A DNA stretch of 26,799 nucleotides from an uncultured Bacilli bacterium (GTDB taxonomy: Bacteria; Bacillota_I; Bacilli_A; RF39; UBA660), in assembly GCA_934098555.1 (NCBI GenBank), contig CAKOOQ010000018.1:1-26799 (forward strand), given 5' to 3'. The translations under genes and the position numbers were made by a program. Shown piece by piece: positions 7,634-16,291 of the stretch (its first letter is position 1; each line of letters begins with the position of its first letter). A model generated the notes under the pieces. It saw nothing but the letters and a program-made list of their open reading frames with translations. It was not told the origin of the DNA and searched no databases.

Positions 7634-7975
7634 CTATAATGTTTCTATCTCTTTGGCTTTTTTAGTTGTTTCATGTGTAAGGACGTCAAATTTTAGCGCA
7701 GTATCTTTATCCATTTCCCTATATTTTTGGAGGGCGGAAGTTAAATCATTGGCATAGGAAAGTATATTTTCATGAACAATAGAATAACATTTTTTTATTT
7801 CTTCGTATTTTGATAATAAAAGCTGACAGCTACTTGCTTTATAGCATTCCGGAATTTTATTAACATTATCATCAATACGATTAAATATTTCGTTAATTCT
7901 ATCGGCATAATCCATGATACTTACGACAAGCTCTTGATATGAACTTTCATTAATACCGGCTAAATAACTATCCAT
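7634..7975 (-). CDS. ESX-like helical protein, first gene of the small operon
   Basis: A 113-aa helical protein with a YxxxD export motif (YREMD, residues 85-89) near the end of its second helical half, and no WXG turn. It has four cysteines counting C50, unusual for this class. An upstream in-frame ATG (7984) overlaps the Shine-Dalgarno AAAGGATG; ATG 7975, eight bases after AGGA, is the better start. It leads a tightly spaced six-gene operon (gaps of 2 to 28 bp) with its own promoter. It probably pairs with the WXG100 protein encoded next; that is inference. Confidence 0.65.
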   Translation of the reverse strand: MDSYLAGINESSYQELVVSIMDYADRINEIFNRIDDNVNKIPECYKASSCQLLLSKYEEIKKCYSIVHENILSYANDLTSALQKYREMDKDTALKFDVLTHETTKKAKEIETL

Positions 7976-8000
7976 AAGACACATCCTTTCAACTAATTTA

Positions 8001-8020
8001 CAAGAGTAACTCTACTCTTG
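8001..8020. promoter_or_regulatory. Perfect inverted repeat at the start of the small-operon transcript (operator candidate)
   Basis: CAAGAGTA and TACTCTTG form an 8-bp perfect inverted repeat around 4 bp. It begins about 5 bp downstream of the -10 box, so it covers the likely transcription start and leader. It could bind a dimeric repressor or fold as a leader hairpin. Confidence 0.55.
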
Positions 8021-8025
8021 ATATA

Positions 8026-8055
8026 AGAATACCCCACTTAATGAGAAAAATGCAA
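8026..8055 (-). promoter_or_regulatory. Promoter of the WXG100-like operon
   Basis: Minus strand: -35 TTGCAT (8050-8055), 18-bp spacer, -10 TATTCT (8026-8031). It separates expression of the six small proteins from that of essC and yukD upstream. Confidence 0.7.
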
Positions 8056-8119
8056 GAAAGTTGCAATTTTATTGACATATTTTGACATTGCCTGCATAAA
8101 TAGTGTACTTTTTACAAAG

Positions 8120-8145
8120 AAAAAAACACCCATAAAGGGTATTTT
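8120..8145 (-). terminator. Terminator after yukD
   Basis: Minus strand: ATACCC and GGGTGT pair (one G-U) around 5 nt, followed by seven T. It ends the essC-yukD transcript. Confidence 0.75.
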
Positions 8146-8148
8146 TAG

Positions 8149-8403
8149 TTAAAATAAGACCAATTCTGTACCGTTTCTTATATCCGTTTCTCGAATATAA
8201 TTATCCTTTTTATAAATTTGGCCGGTTCTTCTATTACATAAATGAATAACAGCTTTAACAGGAAAATTACCTAACATATTTTCTCTAATAAGTTCATTTA
8301 ACATTTTTTCAACGTAATATACCGGTTTATTAATAGGTATGTAAAGTTCATATTGTTTTTCTATCTCAGGTACAAACAAAGTTATTAAAATTTTATATTC
8401 CAT
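8149..8403 (-). CDS. YukD/EsaB ubiquitin-like type VII secretion protein
   Basis: An 84-aa beta-grasp protein. The order of beta strands and the helix (YVEKMLNELIRENM) and the end (TDIRNGTELVLF) match YukD/EsaB, small cytosolic ubiquitin-like proteins required for type VIIb secretion. Its ATG overlaps the essC stop codon by one base (TAATG), and AAGGA lies inside the end of essC, so the two are translationally coupled. In B. subtilis and S. aureus this gene comes before the essB-essC part of the locus; here it follows essC. Confidence 0.8.
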   Translation of the reverse strand: MEYKILITLFVPEIEKQYELYIPINKPVYYVEKMLNELIRENMLGNFPVKAVIHLCNRRTGQIYKKDNYIRETDIRNGTELVLF

Positions 8404-11400
8404 TATTCATCCTTATCCATCATTGTTTTTATTAAAGTATATTTACTATCATCAATATGGTAAGCCATACCTTCAAAGTCATATTTTCTATCATCTGTGG
8501 AAACATCTTCAACCAAGAACATGCTTTGACTAGAAAGTCCTTGGCCTAACCATAAACCACTTGTGGTATCGACTTTGTTAAACCAACTTTCAAGTTTTAA
8601 GATACGTAATTTTTCATAATTGTCTACAAAAATATAAATGGATTTTTTAGAGTTTGAAATAAGACTAAACATACTTTCAGCGATTTCTGTTCCTGCATCA
8701 CTTAAGACTTTTTTAAAGGAACCAACGCCTAATAATAAGGTGATACCATAATCTTGTAGTTCCGTTCTTTCTTTGGCATCTTTTTCTAAAGCGGCCATGA
8801 CAACATCTAATTTATCATTAAAGAGTTTGATATCTAAGATAGGACGGGTAAATATCCCTAACATATCAACTACCCGAACTTTAGTATTTGGAATCTTGCT
8901 TAATAAAGAAGTAAGGGCATAGATAAAGTTCATGTTGCCTGCTAAGTCTTTTGTTGAAATTAGATGTATTTTATTTGCTAAGAAATTATACTTTGCCACA
9001 TCTTTTTCATAGAAATTAAAGCCAATTGGCACAGCGCTTAAATCCGTAATATATTTGACTAAATCTTTACTTTGAACATTTTCAGGGATAACCGTTAATT
9101 GTTTGGCTTTGGTTTTATAATAAGAACTTAAATAATCCGCGGTTTTTCGAATAGTCATAACAAGATTTTTATCATCGGTAATAAAGGCCGTTTGAAATTC
9201 ACAATAACTGTCCGCGTCATCGCCCGTTTTACAAATACCACGACCAATGGTTTTCTTAGGTAAAAGACCTCTTCGACAATTCGTAAGATTTCTATAAGCT
9301 GAATCATCATTCATTTGTAAGACAATTAAGTGATTAAAATATTGCAGTTGCCGTGTTCTTAGGCCACTTGATGAAGACACAGAGGTGACAAAGACAATAC
9401 CATAACGAGGGGCATCTCGAAATAAAGATGTGATAATATCGGATAATTTAGGTAATGTTTCAGAAAAGACATCAAAAGCATTAATAACTAAAACAATTAA
9501 AGGAAGTGTTTGACCACTATTATGAATATAAAAATCATAACTACCATTATAATCCATAAAAAGTTCTTTTCTTTTAGCCAATTCTTCTAAAATAAGGTCT
9601 AAAACACCAGCGACTTTCTCCGTTTCATCTTGAAAAACAACTTCTCCGACATGGGGAAATTTTGAAAACATTTTCATTGTTTCCGCCCCATAATCTAGGA
9701 CATAATAATTTATTTCCGCTGGAGTATGTTCCGTCATACTTGACCACATTAACGTTGTTATTAATTTTTCCTTGCCAGACCCTGGTTGACCAAAAATGGC
9801 AATATTGCCTTTGGCTAAATCGACTTTTAAAATATTTTGTTCTTGACGTCTAGGCTCATCATACTCTCCAATAACCGTATTAAAGTTCCAAGTTTCTCTT
9901 TGATGATGATATTTTTTATTTAAATCGGCTAAATAAATCGTACTAGAAACATTAGGTAACCAAAGTTGTTGACATTTAAAACTTTCCGTTTTACTTATTT
10001 TATCTAAATAACTAATAACATTTAAAAGTTCTTCCCCATGACTTTCTCTTGGAGTATCTTTGGCTAAAGATTCGTCATAATAACTTGTGATGCGCCCTAT
10101 GTTATCAATATTTTGAACAGATTCATCTATTTTTTTCTTTAAAATATCAGATGGATAGTATTTAGCCCCTGCCCAAGCAGATTGACCTAAATTATAATAT
10201 TCGTCATTACCAACTTCAAGATAGAAAGCACCCGTTTGCTTTAAATAAGCGGCATCCGGTTTCTTTAAAATTTCATTAGAATCTCCGACATCTTGAACAC
10301 GAAGACAAACTTTAAAACGAGAATTTGACCAAATTTGGTCGTTAACAACACCACTTGGTTTTTGGGTGGCAAGTATTAAGTGCACACCTAAACTACGGCC
10401 AATACGCGAAGTAGAAATTAGTTGTTCCATAAATTCGGGTTGTTGTTGCTTTAATTCGGCAAACTCATCCGAAATAATAAGAAGATGACTTAAAGGTGTA
10501 TCTACCATACCTTTACGATAAAACTGTTGATATTTATAAATGTTCATACTACTTTCTTTTAGCTTTTCGCGTGCTTCATTAAAGATACTTTGTCTTCTTT
10601 TTAATTCGGATTCAATGGAAGCAATAGAACGATTTATTTCTGATTTATCTAAGTTGGTGATGGTCCCGGCTAAATGAGGAAGTTTAATGCCAAGTTCTTG
10701 ATTTTCAAAACTCATGGCAAGACCACCACCTTTGTAATCGATAATAACAAATTGTACTTCATCCGGATTAAAATTCACCGCTAAAGATAAAATAAGCGTA
10801 ACAATCCATTCAGATTTACCAGAACCGGTTGTACCAGCAACAAGACCATGTGGTCCAAACATTTTTTCATGTAAATCCATTTTAAATATTTCACCATTTT
10901 GATCGATACCGACAGGCACCGCTAGGGAATTTACAGGATTATTATTTTTCCAACGATCTAATGAGTTTAATTGCTCTACTTTACCAACTTGATACATTTC
11001 TAAAAAAGAAAGACTACTAGGTAGTTCATATTTTGCTTTTTCCAGTTGAATAGGAATATTAGAAAGCATAGCCGCACAGTCATGCATATCTATTTCGTTA
11101 TTTAATTGGGCATCAAATTCCATTTGACTACCAACAGTTAATTCATTACCCATTAAGGCTGACTTAGGATTACCAATATTAATAAAACTGAATGTTTCAT
11201 TAGGGAATGTCGAAAGTTTATCATTTAACATAAGAAGACTAAAACCAACATTTTGCCTGTAATTTAATATTTTTTTAACAATTGGAACGTTTCTTATCGT
11301 TAAAATATCGTCAGTAAAGATTAAGTAATAAGGGCGAAAGCTCCTAAATAAAGGTTTTTGACTATCATTTTTCTCGCCATTATCTTCTAAGACTTCATCT

Positions 11401-13004
11401 TCAGATTTAGAAAGACGATTATCAAAGACTTTTTCTAAATCTGAGGAAATAATATTCATTTCTTCCATATTCGTAGCAAAGTAACGTAACGTTTTAGAAT
11501 TATTCCAAATATGAGGGCAAATTTTTAAGTAAGACCAATTACTTTTGTTTTTTTCGCTCGTAAAAACAACAATTTTCAATTCACTGTAAGATTGAAAGGT
11601 CATAATTTGTAAAAATAAACTATCCATGAAACGATGGCACATAACATCCGAGCCAACGACACCTGTTATATATTTTTCAGTTAAATTAACGCATAAGGGA
11701 GCATTTTCAATATATTTAGAAGCAGCCACCGTTTTCTCAAGTTCAACAAGTAACTCATCTTTTTCTTCAATCGTAAATTTATCAGAAGGTTCTTCAAGTA
11801 AAATATGTGATGGAGTCATGCCCGTGCCAAGTTTCACGGTTAAAAAATCATCATGTTCAATAAGACGACTCCAAAGATTTCTAGAACGTGTTTGAATAAT
11901 TTTTTGACATTCGACTAAAGGAACATTGTTTTCAATAAGAACTTGACGTTCTTGTTCTTTTAAGGTATAAATTTTGTTTTTCTTTTCAGTTAAATAATCA
12001 CGATATTTTTGACATCTTTTTTTCTCTAATTTTCTTACTCTTCGACGATTTAAAATATTCGTTAAAGTAGGCCACAATAATGCCCCCACGATAGTAATAA
12101 CAATCGTCGCCATAGATATCATAAAACGAGTCGGGTCGGCTTTACCCTCTAAATAGTTTGCTACATAAGAATACATCGTTAAAGCTGAGGTACATACCAT
12201 AGTAAGTTGAGGTCCCACCGTTAAAATCATCGAAGTTTCATTCTGAGCTATTTCAGGTGGTGGTTCATCAATCACAACTTTTTCCTCTTTAGTAACCGAT
12301 GTAAAACGTGGTGACTTAAAAAAGTATTCTTCTTTAGCATAAACTGGAGCATCTTCCGCAATGCTATGAGAAAGGGTAATGTCCGTTTGAACCGGTTCTT
12401 GTAAGGAAAGCGTAAAAGAAGTGGAATTTACTCCGATTTGATTATTAGGATTATTAATAATAAAACGATTTCCTATAATAAAGAAATGTAGTCCATGAAA
12501 AAAGATGGAATCACCAAAGAAAAGGATAGTATTATTGGCATAAACATCATTGACAAATAAAAAATCATTTTTAGATTCTAGATGCCAGTAATTATTGGTT
12601 TGAAGTGTCAAAGTAATGGGTTCCATAGTAAGATTATTATCCATAAAAGCTATATCACAAGAAGCATCTTTACCTATAGTAATTGTATTTTTACTTGTCG
12701 TTACATCCAGAGTATTTGTGTCATATATAGGACTACAAAATAAAAAATAAGATTTCCCTGTACTAATAGATTCAACACGAGCTTTAAAATAAAGAGATAA
12801 CGAAAGTTCATAATATTTTTCATTATTAATATAAAGGTTACTATTTTCACTTTCTTTAATTATCCATTTTCCCTCTTTTTCTTCAATATTAGCCAAAAAT
12901 TTTTGTTCTTCATCAAAAAGAGGATAAACACCATTGATGGTAGTCGGTAAAGTTATTTTAGATAAAAATTTTTCATTATAAAAATATATAATCACAACTA
13001 CCAA
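8403..13004 (-). CDS. essC: EssC/YukB type VII secretion ATPase
   Basis: This is the membrane motor that selects and exports WXG100 substrates. About residues 1-95 form a degenerate and 96-185 a recognisable FHA domain (ITIGKDASCDIAFMDN); two membrane helices lie at about 258-282 and 294-316. Three FtsK/SpoIIIE-like ATPase modules follow. D1 has Walker A GTTGSGKS (724-731), Walker B LLIISDEFAE (841-850) and ATQKPSG. D2 has Walker A GQPGSGKE (1072-1079) but a degenerate Walker B. D3 has no Walker A, as is common. At 1533 aa the length is that of full EssC. The start is not an ATG: TTG 13004 is close to AAGGATGG, while GTG 12995 is an alternative nine bases later. It has its own promoter, shared as a divergent region with the metallopeptidase gene. 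EssB, EssA and EsaA genes are missing nearby. Confidence 0.93.
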   Translation of the reverse strand: MVVVIIYFYNEKFLSKITLPTTINGVYPLFDEEQKFLANIEEKEGKWIIKESENSNLYINNEKYYELSLSLYFKARVESISTGKSYFLFCSPIYDTNTLDVTTSKNTITIGKDASCDIAFMDNNLTMEPITLTLQTNNYWHLESKNDFLFVNDVYANNTILFFGDSIFFHGLHFFIIGNRFIINNPNNQIGVNSTSFTLSLQEPVQTDITLSHSIAEDAPVYAKEEYFFKSPRFTSVTKEEKVVIDEPPPEIAQNETSMILTVGPQLTMVCTSALTMYSYVANYLEGKADPTRFMISMATIVITIVGALLWPTLTNILNRRRVRKLEKKRCQKYRDYLTEKKNKIYTLKEQERQVLIENNVPLVECQKIIQTRSRNLWSRLIEHDDFLTVKLGTGMTPSHILLEEPSDKFTIEEKDELLVELEKTVAASKYIENAPLCVNLTEKYITGVVGSDVMCHRFMDSLFLQIMTFQSYSELKIVVFTSEKNKSNWSYLKICPHIWNNSKTLRYFATNMEEMNIISSDLEKVFDNRLSKSEDEVLEDNGEKNDSQKPLFRSFRPYYLIFTDDILTIRNVPIVKKILNYRQNVGFSLLMLNDKLSTFPNETFSFINIGNPKSALMGNELTVGSQMEFDAQLNNEIDMHDCAAMLSNIPIQLEKAKYELPSSLSFLEMYQVGKVEQLNSLDRWKNNNPVNSLAVPVGIDQNGEIFKMDLHEKMFGPHGLVAGTTGSGKSEWIVTLILSLAVNFNPDEVQFVIIDYKGGGLAMSFENQELGIKLPHLAGTITNLDKSEINRSIASIESELKRRQSIFNEAREKLKESSMNIYKYQQFYRKGMVDTPLSHLLIISDEFAELKQQQPEFMEQLISTSRIGRSLGVHLILATQKPSGVVNDQIWSNSRFKVCLRVQDVGDSNEILKKPDAAYLKQTGAFYLEVGNDEYYNLGQSAWAGAKYYPSDILKKKIDESVQNIDNIGRITSYYDESLAKDTPRESHGEELLNVISYLDKISKTESFKCQQLWLPNVSSTIYLADLNKKYHHQRETWNFNTVIGEYDEPRRQEQNILKVDLAKGNIAIFGQPGSGKEKLITTLMWSSMTEHTPAEINYYVLDYGAETMKMFSKFPHVGEVVFQDETEKVAGVLDLILEELAKRKELFMDYNGSYDFYIHNSGQTLPLIVLVINAFDVFSETLPKLSDIITSLFRDAPRYGIVFVTSVSSSSGLRTRQLQYFNHLIVLQMNDDSAYRNLTNCRRGLLPKKTIGRGICKTGDDADSYCEFQTAFITDDKNLVMTIRKTADYLSSYYKTKAKQLTVIPENVQSKDLVKYITDLSAVPIGFNFYEKDVAKYNFLANKIHLISTKDLAGNMNFIYALTSLLSKIPNTKVRVVDMLGIFTRPILDIKLFNDKLDVVMAALEKDAKERTELQDYGITLLLGVGSFKKVLSDAGTEIAESMFSLISNSKKSIYIFVDNYEKLRILKLESWFNKVDTTSGLWLGQGLSSQSMFLVEDVSTDDRKYDFEGMAYHIDDSKYTLIKTMMDKDE

Positions 13005-13025
13005 CCATCCTTCTATCTTAAAATA

Positions 13026-13054
13026 ATGATAACAGAGAAAGGCTGAAATTTCAA
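13026..13054 (-). promoter_or_regulatory. Promoter of essC
   Basis: Minus strand: -35 TTGAAA (13049-13054), 17-bp spacer, -10 TATCAT (13026-13031), just upstream of the essC start. Confidence 0.75.
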
Positions 13055-13060
13055 TAAGTA

Positions 13061-13089
13061 TTGTTTACCTTCTAAAACTGTGTTAAGAT
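13061..13089 (+). promoter_or_regulatory. Promoter of the metallopeptidase gene
   Basis: Plus strand: -35 TTGTTT, 17-bp spacer, -10 TAAGAT (13084-13089), 20 bp before ATG 13110. The two divergent -35 boxes are only 6 bp apart, so one regulator could control both directions. Confidence 0.55.
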
Positions 13090-13109
13090 GTTCGAAAAGG
13101 GACGACTAT

Positions 13110-14471
13110 ATGGAAAAAGAATATTTAGAAATATGCAAGATAAATTATCAAAATAAAGACTATTTATATTTATTAGATGAAGATAATAAGGCTTTTTTCT
13201 TAGGGATTAAAGGAAATGATGTTGCCTACATTACCTTAAATGAAATGCTTGAATTACAGAAAATTTTTTATAATTATCCTCATGTCCTTAATATAAAAAA
13301 AGGTAAAAAACATCGAATTACCCCTAAAATTGTTATTGGTGGAACCCTTATTACTCTTACTTTAGGCCTAACAAGCTTATTTTCACAAAAAACTAATGTA
13401 AATTATACGCCTGTTGAAACCATTTCTTATACAGAAAATAAAACACCTTCCGAGATTGAAAAATATATTGAAAATAATTATTTAAAAGAAAAAGTATCCG
13501 TTGATACCTATCAAAAAAGCCAATTTGGAAACGATGTTTACATATACGATATGAGTTATCTTACGGATGAGTATGCTAGTGATGCCGTTTTTGATACATT
13601 AAGACAAACTGTTCAAAATAATGCTAAAATAAATGCTAAATATAAGGCTTTTTTACAAACTTACATTGATGATTTAGAAAAAAATAATCCTGACGTTGAT
13701 GTTAGAGCATTTAATGAAAATTTAAAAACTATTGAATTTATAGAGTGTAATAAAACAAAATTATCGATTAAAAGTTTTTCAACGGATTCTTATGCTTGCT
13801 ATAGAAAAGATGAAAATAAAATCTATTTACTAGAAAATCAAGATTTTATAAACGATGCCTGGGCACATCAAGTCATTTATCATGAAATATCACATGCTTT
13901 AAGAGAAGCTAGATGGGAAAAAAACACTCAAAGTATTCGTGTAAAATTTAGTGATAGCTCAGGATATGGTGATATTATTGAAGAAGCTATGAACTCCGTA
14001 TTTGCCGTGAATCTTTATGATAAAGAGGAAAAAGATATCGCCTATCAATTACAAAGTAATTATATTAAGCTTATTTTAAGTCTTTTAGACAATTACAACC
14101 TTTCTGATTATGTAAATCACAGTTTTTCTTATTTTGAAGACTGTCTCAATAAGCAAAATGAAAATGAAGAAGCCAAAAGAATCATGGCTTTAATTGAACT
14201 TCAATATAAAGATTTTCATTCTGATACATTAAATGTAGAGCCAGAAGAATATTATCCTATTTATGATTATATTGTAACTATGTATTTAAATAAATATGCC
14301 AATGATAAAATGACTCTATATGAAATTGAAAATCTTGTTAACGAAGCTAAAGAACAAATTTTATTTGATGTTCCTCAAGAATATAATATTAACGAAGAAT
14401 ATTTTAACCAAATAGCTCGTTCTTATTACAATAGGTTAAATCAACAGGAGACTTTAAAAAATAGTATGTAA
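13110..14471 (+). CDS. Membrane-anchored zinc metallopeptidase (HExxH) beside the type VII locus
   Basis: A 453-aa protein, the only plus-strand gene in the window. Residues 1-60 form a small soluble domain, followed by a basic stretch (KKGKKHR, 63-69) and one membrane helix (about 71-91). By the positive-inside rule the remaining ~360 residues lie outside the cell. The motif YHEISHALREA (HExxH 258-262) followed by IIEEAMN (E291/E292) gives the two histidines, catalytic glutamate and a glutamate third ligand of gluzincin-type zinc peptidases. I do not recognise a named family. An earlier in-frame GTG (13080) lies inside the promoter, whereas ATG 13110 follows AAAAGGG, so the latter is chosen. 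Its divergence from essC suggests a role in processing secreted WXG100 proteins or opening the wall for the machine; that is inference. Confidence 0.8.
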   Translation: MEKEYLEICKINYQNKDYLYLLDEDNKAFFLGIKGNDVAYITLNEMLELQKIFYNYPHVLNIKKGKKHRITPKIVIGGTLITLTLGLTSLFSQKTNVNYTPVETISYTENKTPSEIEKYIENNYLKEKVSVDTYQKSQFGNDVYIYDMSYLTDEYASDAVFDTLRQTVQNNAKINAKYKAFLQTYIDDLEKNNPDVDVRAFNENLKTIEFIECNKTKLSIKSFSTDSYACYRKDENKIYLLENQDFINDAWAHQVIYHEISHALREARWEKNTQSIRVKFSDSSGYGDIIEEAMNSVFAVNLYDKEEKDIAYQLQSNYIKLILSLLDNYNLSDYVNHSFSYFEDCLNKQNENEEAKRIMALIELQYKDFHSDTLNVEPEEYYPIYDYIVTMYLNKYANDKMTLYEIENLVNEAKEQILFDVPQEYNINEEYFNQIARSYYNRLNQQETLKNSM

Positions 14472-14497
14472 AAAAGTTACTTTTGCAGTAACTTTTT
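14471..14497. terminator. Bidirectional terminator between the metallopeptidase gene and metG
   Basis: A perfect 10-bp stem (AAAAAGTTAC / GTAACTTTTT) with a 7-nt loop and A/T tracts on both sides serves both converging genes; it touches both stop codons. Confidence 0.85.
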
Positions 14498-16040
14498 ATT
14501 TGTTGCTTTTTATTTCTTCTAATTTTTTAGCCATATCAATTCGCATAAAGATTGGTTCAGGATTACAAACCGCATATTGATTATTTTCTTCATAATTATT
14601 TGAAGAAACTATATTTAATTGTCTTAAAATTTCTTTGGATGTATCTGGTAAGAAAGAAGCAAGTTCAGTTGCACAAACCTTAATACTTTCAAGTAAATAA
14701 TACAAAACAGTCTCTAAACGGTCTTTTTTACTTCCATCTTTGGCTAAAGCCCAAGGTGTTGTATCATCAATATATTTATTAGATTTTCTTAACACATCAA
14801 AGATTTTGTCAATAGCTGATCCAATTTCTAATTTTTCCATAGATTGATCGACTTCTTTTGGTAATTCTTTAATAGCGTTTATAAAATCAGCATCCATATC
14901 TTCTTTTACATTTTTATTAGTAATATGTCCTTCAAAATATTTTTGAGACATAGAAATTGTTCGATTCACTAAATTGCCTAAAATATTAGCTAAATCACTA
15001 TTAATTCTTTCTATAATGAGTTCATAGCTAATGGTTCCATCACTTTGGAAAGGTATTTCGTGGAGTAAATAATAACGTATAGCATCAACACCAAATAATT
15101 TAACTAAATCATCTGCATATAAAATATTGCCTTTACTTTTACTCATTTTATCATTATTCATTAATAACCATGGATGACCAAAAACTTGTTTTGGTAAAGT
15201 TAAATCAAGAGCCATTAATAAGATTGGCCAATAAATAGTATGGAAACGAATAATATCCTTACCAATTAAATGTAAATCACAAGGCCACCATTTCTTGAAT
15301 TCTTCTGATTCGTTATTTACATCGTAGCCAATATTTGTAATGTAGTTAGTTAAAGCATCAATCCAAACATAAACAACATGTTTATCATTAAAAGGAACAC
15401 GAATACCCCAGTCAAAAGTGGTTCTAGAAACACATAAATCTTGTAAACCTGGTTTTAAGAAATTGTTAATCATTTCATTTTTACGAGCAACAGGTTGAAT
15501 AAAATCAGGATGGGTTTCAATATATTCAATAAGTCTATCTTGATATTGACTCATTTTAAAGAAATAAGCTTCTTCACAACGAGGTTCTACTTCTCTGCCA
15601 CAGTCAGGACATTTGCCATCAACAAGTTGTGATTCTGTCCAAAAAGATTCACAAGGTGTACAATAAAGACCATTATATTTTCCAAGATAAATATCTCCTT
15701 TATTATAAAGGTATTCAAATATGTGTTGAACGACTTCTTTATGGTGTTTATCTGTCGTTCTAACAAACTTATCATAGCTTGTATTCATAATATCCCAGAT
15801 ATTTTTTATTTCCCGGGAAATATTATCGACATATTCTTGAGGTGTCATTCCCGCATTTACGGCCTTTTGTTCTATTTTTTCCCCATGTTCATCGGTTCCC
15901 GTTTGAAAATAAACATCATAACCACGACTTCTTTTATAACGCGCAATGGCATCAGCTAAGACTATTTCATAAGTATTACCAATATGGGGCTTGGCTGAAG
16001 CGTAAGCAATAGCCGTGGCAATATAGTATTTTGGTTTCAT
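14496..16040 (-). CDS. metG: Methionyl-tRNA synthetase
   Basis: Charges tRNA(Met) with methionine. The class I signatures are PHIGN (residues 18-22, HIGH motif) and KMSKS (298-302). A zinc knuckle with C127, C130, C144 and C147 marks the MetRS connective peptide. Residues 350-510 are the anticodon-binding helix bundle (DTTPWALAK). The protein ends at 514 aa, without the C-terminal tRNA-binding (Trbp111-like) domain that brings B. subtilis MetS to about 664 aa. ATG 16040 follows AGGAAAGGAAG. Expression is controlled by the T-box leader upstream. One Noc-type palindrome lies inside the gene (15808-15821), spelling N-I-S-R-E-I in frame with a rare CGG codon, and another in the leader. Confidence 0.96.
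   Translation of the reverse strand: MKPKYYIATAIAYASAKPHIGNTYEIVLADAIARYKRSRGYDVYFQTGTDEHGEKIEQKAVNAGMTPQEYVDNISREIKNIWDIMNTSYDKFVRTTDKHHKEVVQHIFEYLYNKGDIYLGKYNGLYCTPCESFWTESQLVDGKCPDCGREVEPRCEEAYFFKMSQYQDRLIEYIETHPDFIQPVARKNEMINNFLKPGLQDLCVSRTTFDWGIRVPFNDKHVVYVWIDALTNYITNIGYDVNNESEEFKKWWPCDLHLIGKDIIRFHTIYWPILLMALDLTLPKQVFGHPWLLMNNDKMSKSKGNILYADDLVKLFGVDAIRYYLLHEIPFQSDGTISYELIIERINSDLANILGNLVNRTISMSQKYFEGHITNKNVKEDMDADFINAIKELPKEVDQSMEKLEIGSAIDKIFDVLRKSNKYIDDTTPWALAKDGSKKDRLETVLYYLLESIKVCATELASFLPDTSKEILRQLNIVSSNNYEENNQYAVCNPEPIFMRIDMAKKLEEIKSNK
15808..15821. other. Noc-binding-site palindrome 1 (inside metG)
   Basis: Exact ATTTCCCGGGAAAT, identical to the consensus reported for B. subtilis Noc, the ParB paralogue that blocks division over the nucleoid. 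It lies in metG coding sequence, about 230 bp downstream of its start codon. Confidence 0.75.
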
Positions 16041-16060
16041 TTTTTCTTCTTCCTTTCCTA

Positions 16061-16086
16061 TAAATTATTTCCCGGGAAATAATTTA
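16061..16086. other. Noc-binding-site palindrome 2, 26-bp perfect palindrome in the metG leader
   Basis: The 14-bp core ATTTCCCGGGAAAT (16067-16080) is flanked by matching TAAATT/AATTTA arms, giving 26 bp of perfect dyad symmetry. It sits between the T-box terminator T-tract and the metG ribosome binding site, so the RNA could also fold there. Confidence 0.75.
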
Positions 16087-16089
16087 ATT

Positions 16090-16286
16090 AAAAAAATCAT
16101 GAACTAAAGGACGAGTTAACCCGTGGTACCACCTTAATTCATGATTATTCATGCACTTTTTCTTTTAACGCAAGAAATTCGTTTCAACTCCAGAACCATC
16201 TTCAATAATAAAACATGTTTATTTGCACCCACCATAAACTCTCTGCAACGTTTTTGTTATTTACTCTTTCCTTCGTCGTTGATTAA
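16090..16286 (-). promoter_or_regulatory. T-box leader of metG
   Basis: The minus strand carries the T-box hallmark AAGGTGGTACCACGGG (in 16120-16135) with the following CGTCCTT. The terminator stem pairs ATCATGAA with TTCATGAT and ends in seven T (16090-16096). Upstream are the AGTAA and AGAGA/GGTGGG elements of Stem I. A candidate methionine specifier ATG lies at 16197-16199 in GAAGATGG. Uncharged tRNA(Met) should stabilise the antiterminator and allow metG transcription. Confidence 0.9.
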
Positions 16287-16291
16287 CATCA

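Noticed and set aside
5874..7975. An LXG or polymorphic toxin with immunity gene in the small-protein operon.
   Set aside because: All six products are 100-156 aa helical proteins; none has a C-terminal toxin domain and a terminator follows directly.
11626..11895. Plus-strand open frame of 89 codons opposite essC.
   Set aside because: Antisense to well-supported EssC sequence, without a ribosome site or promoter.
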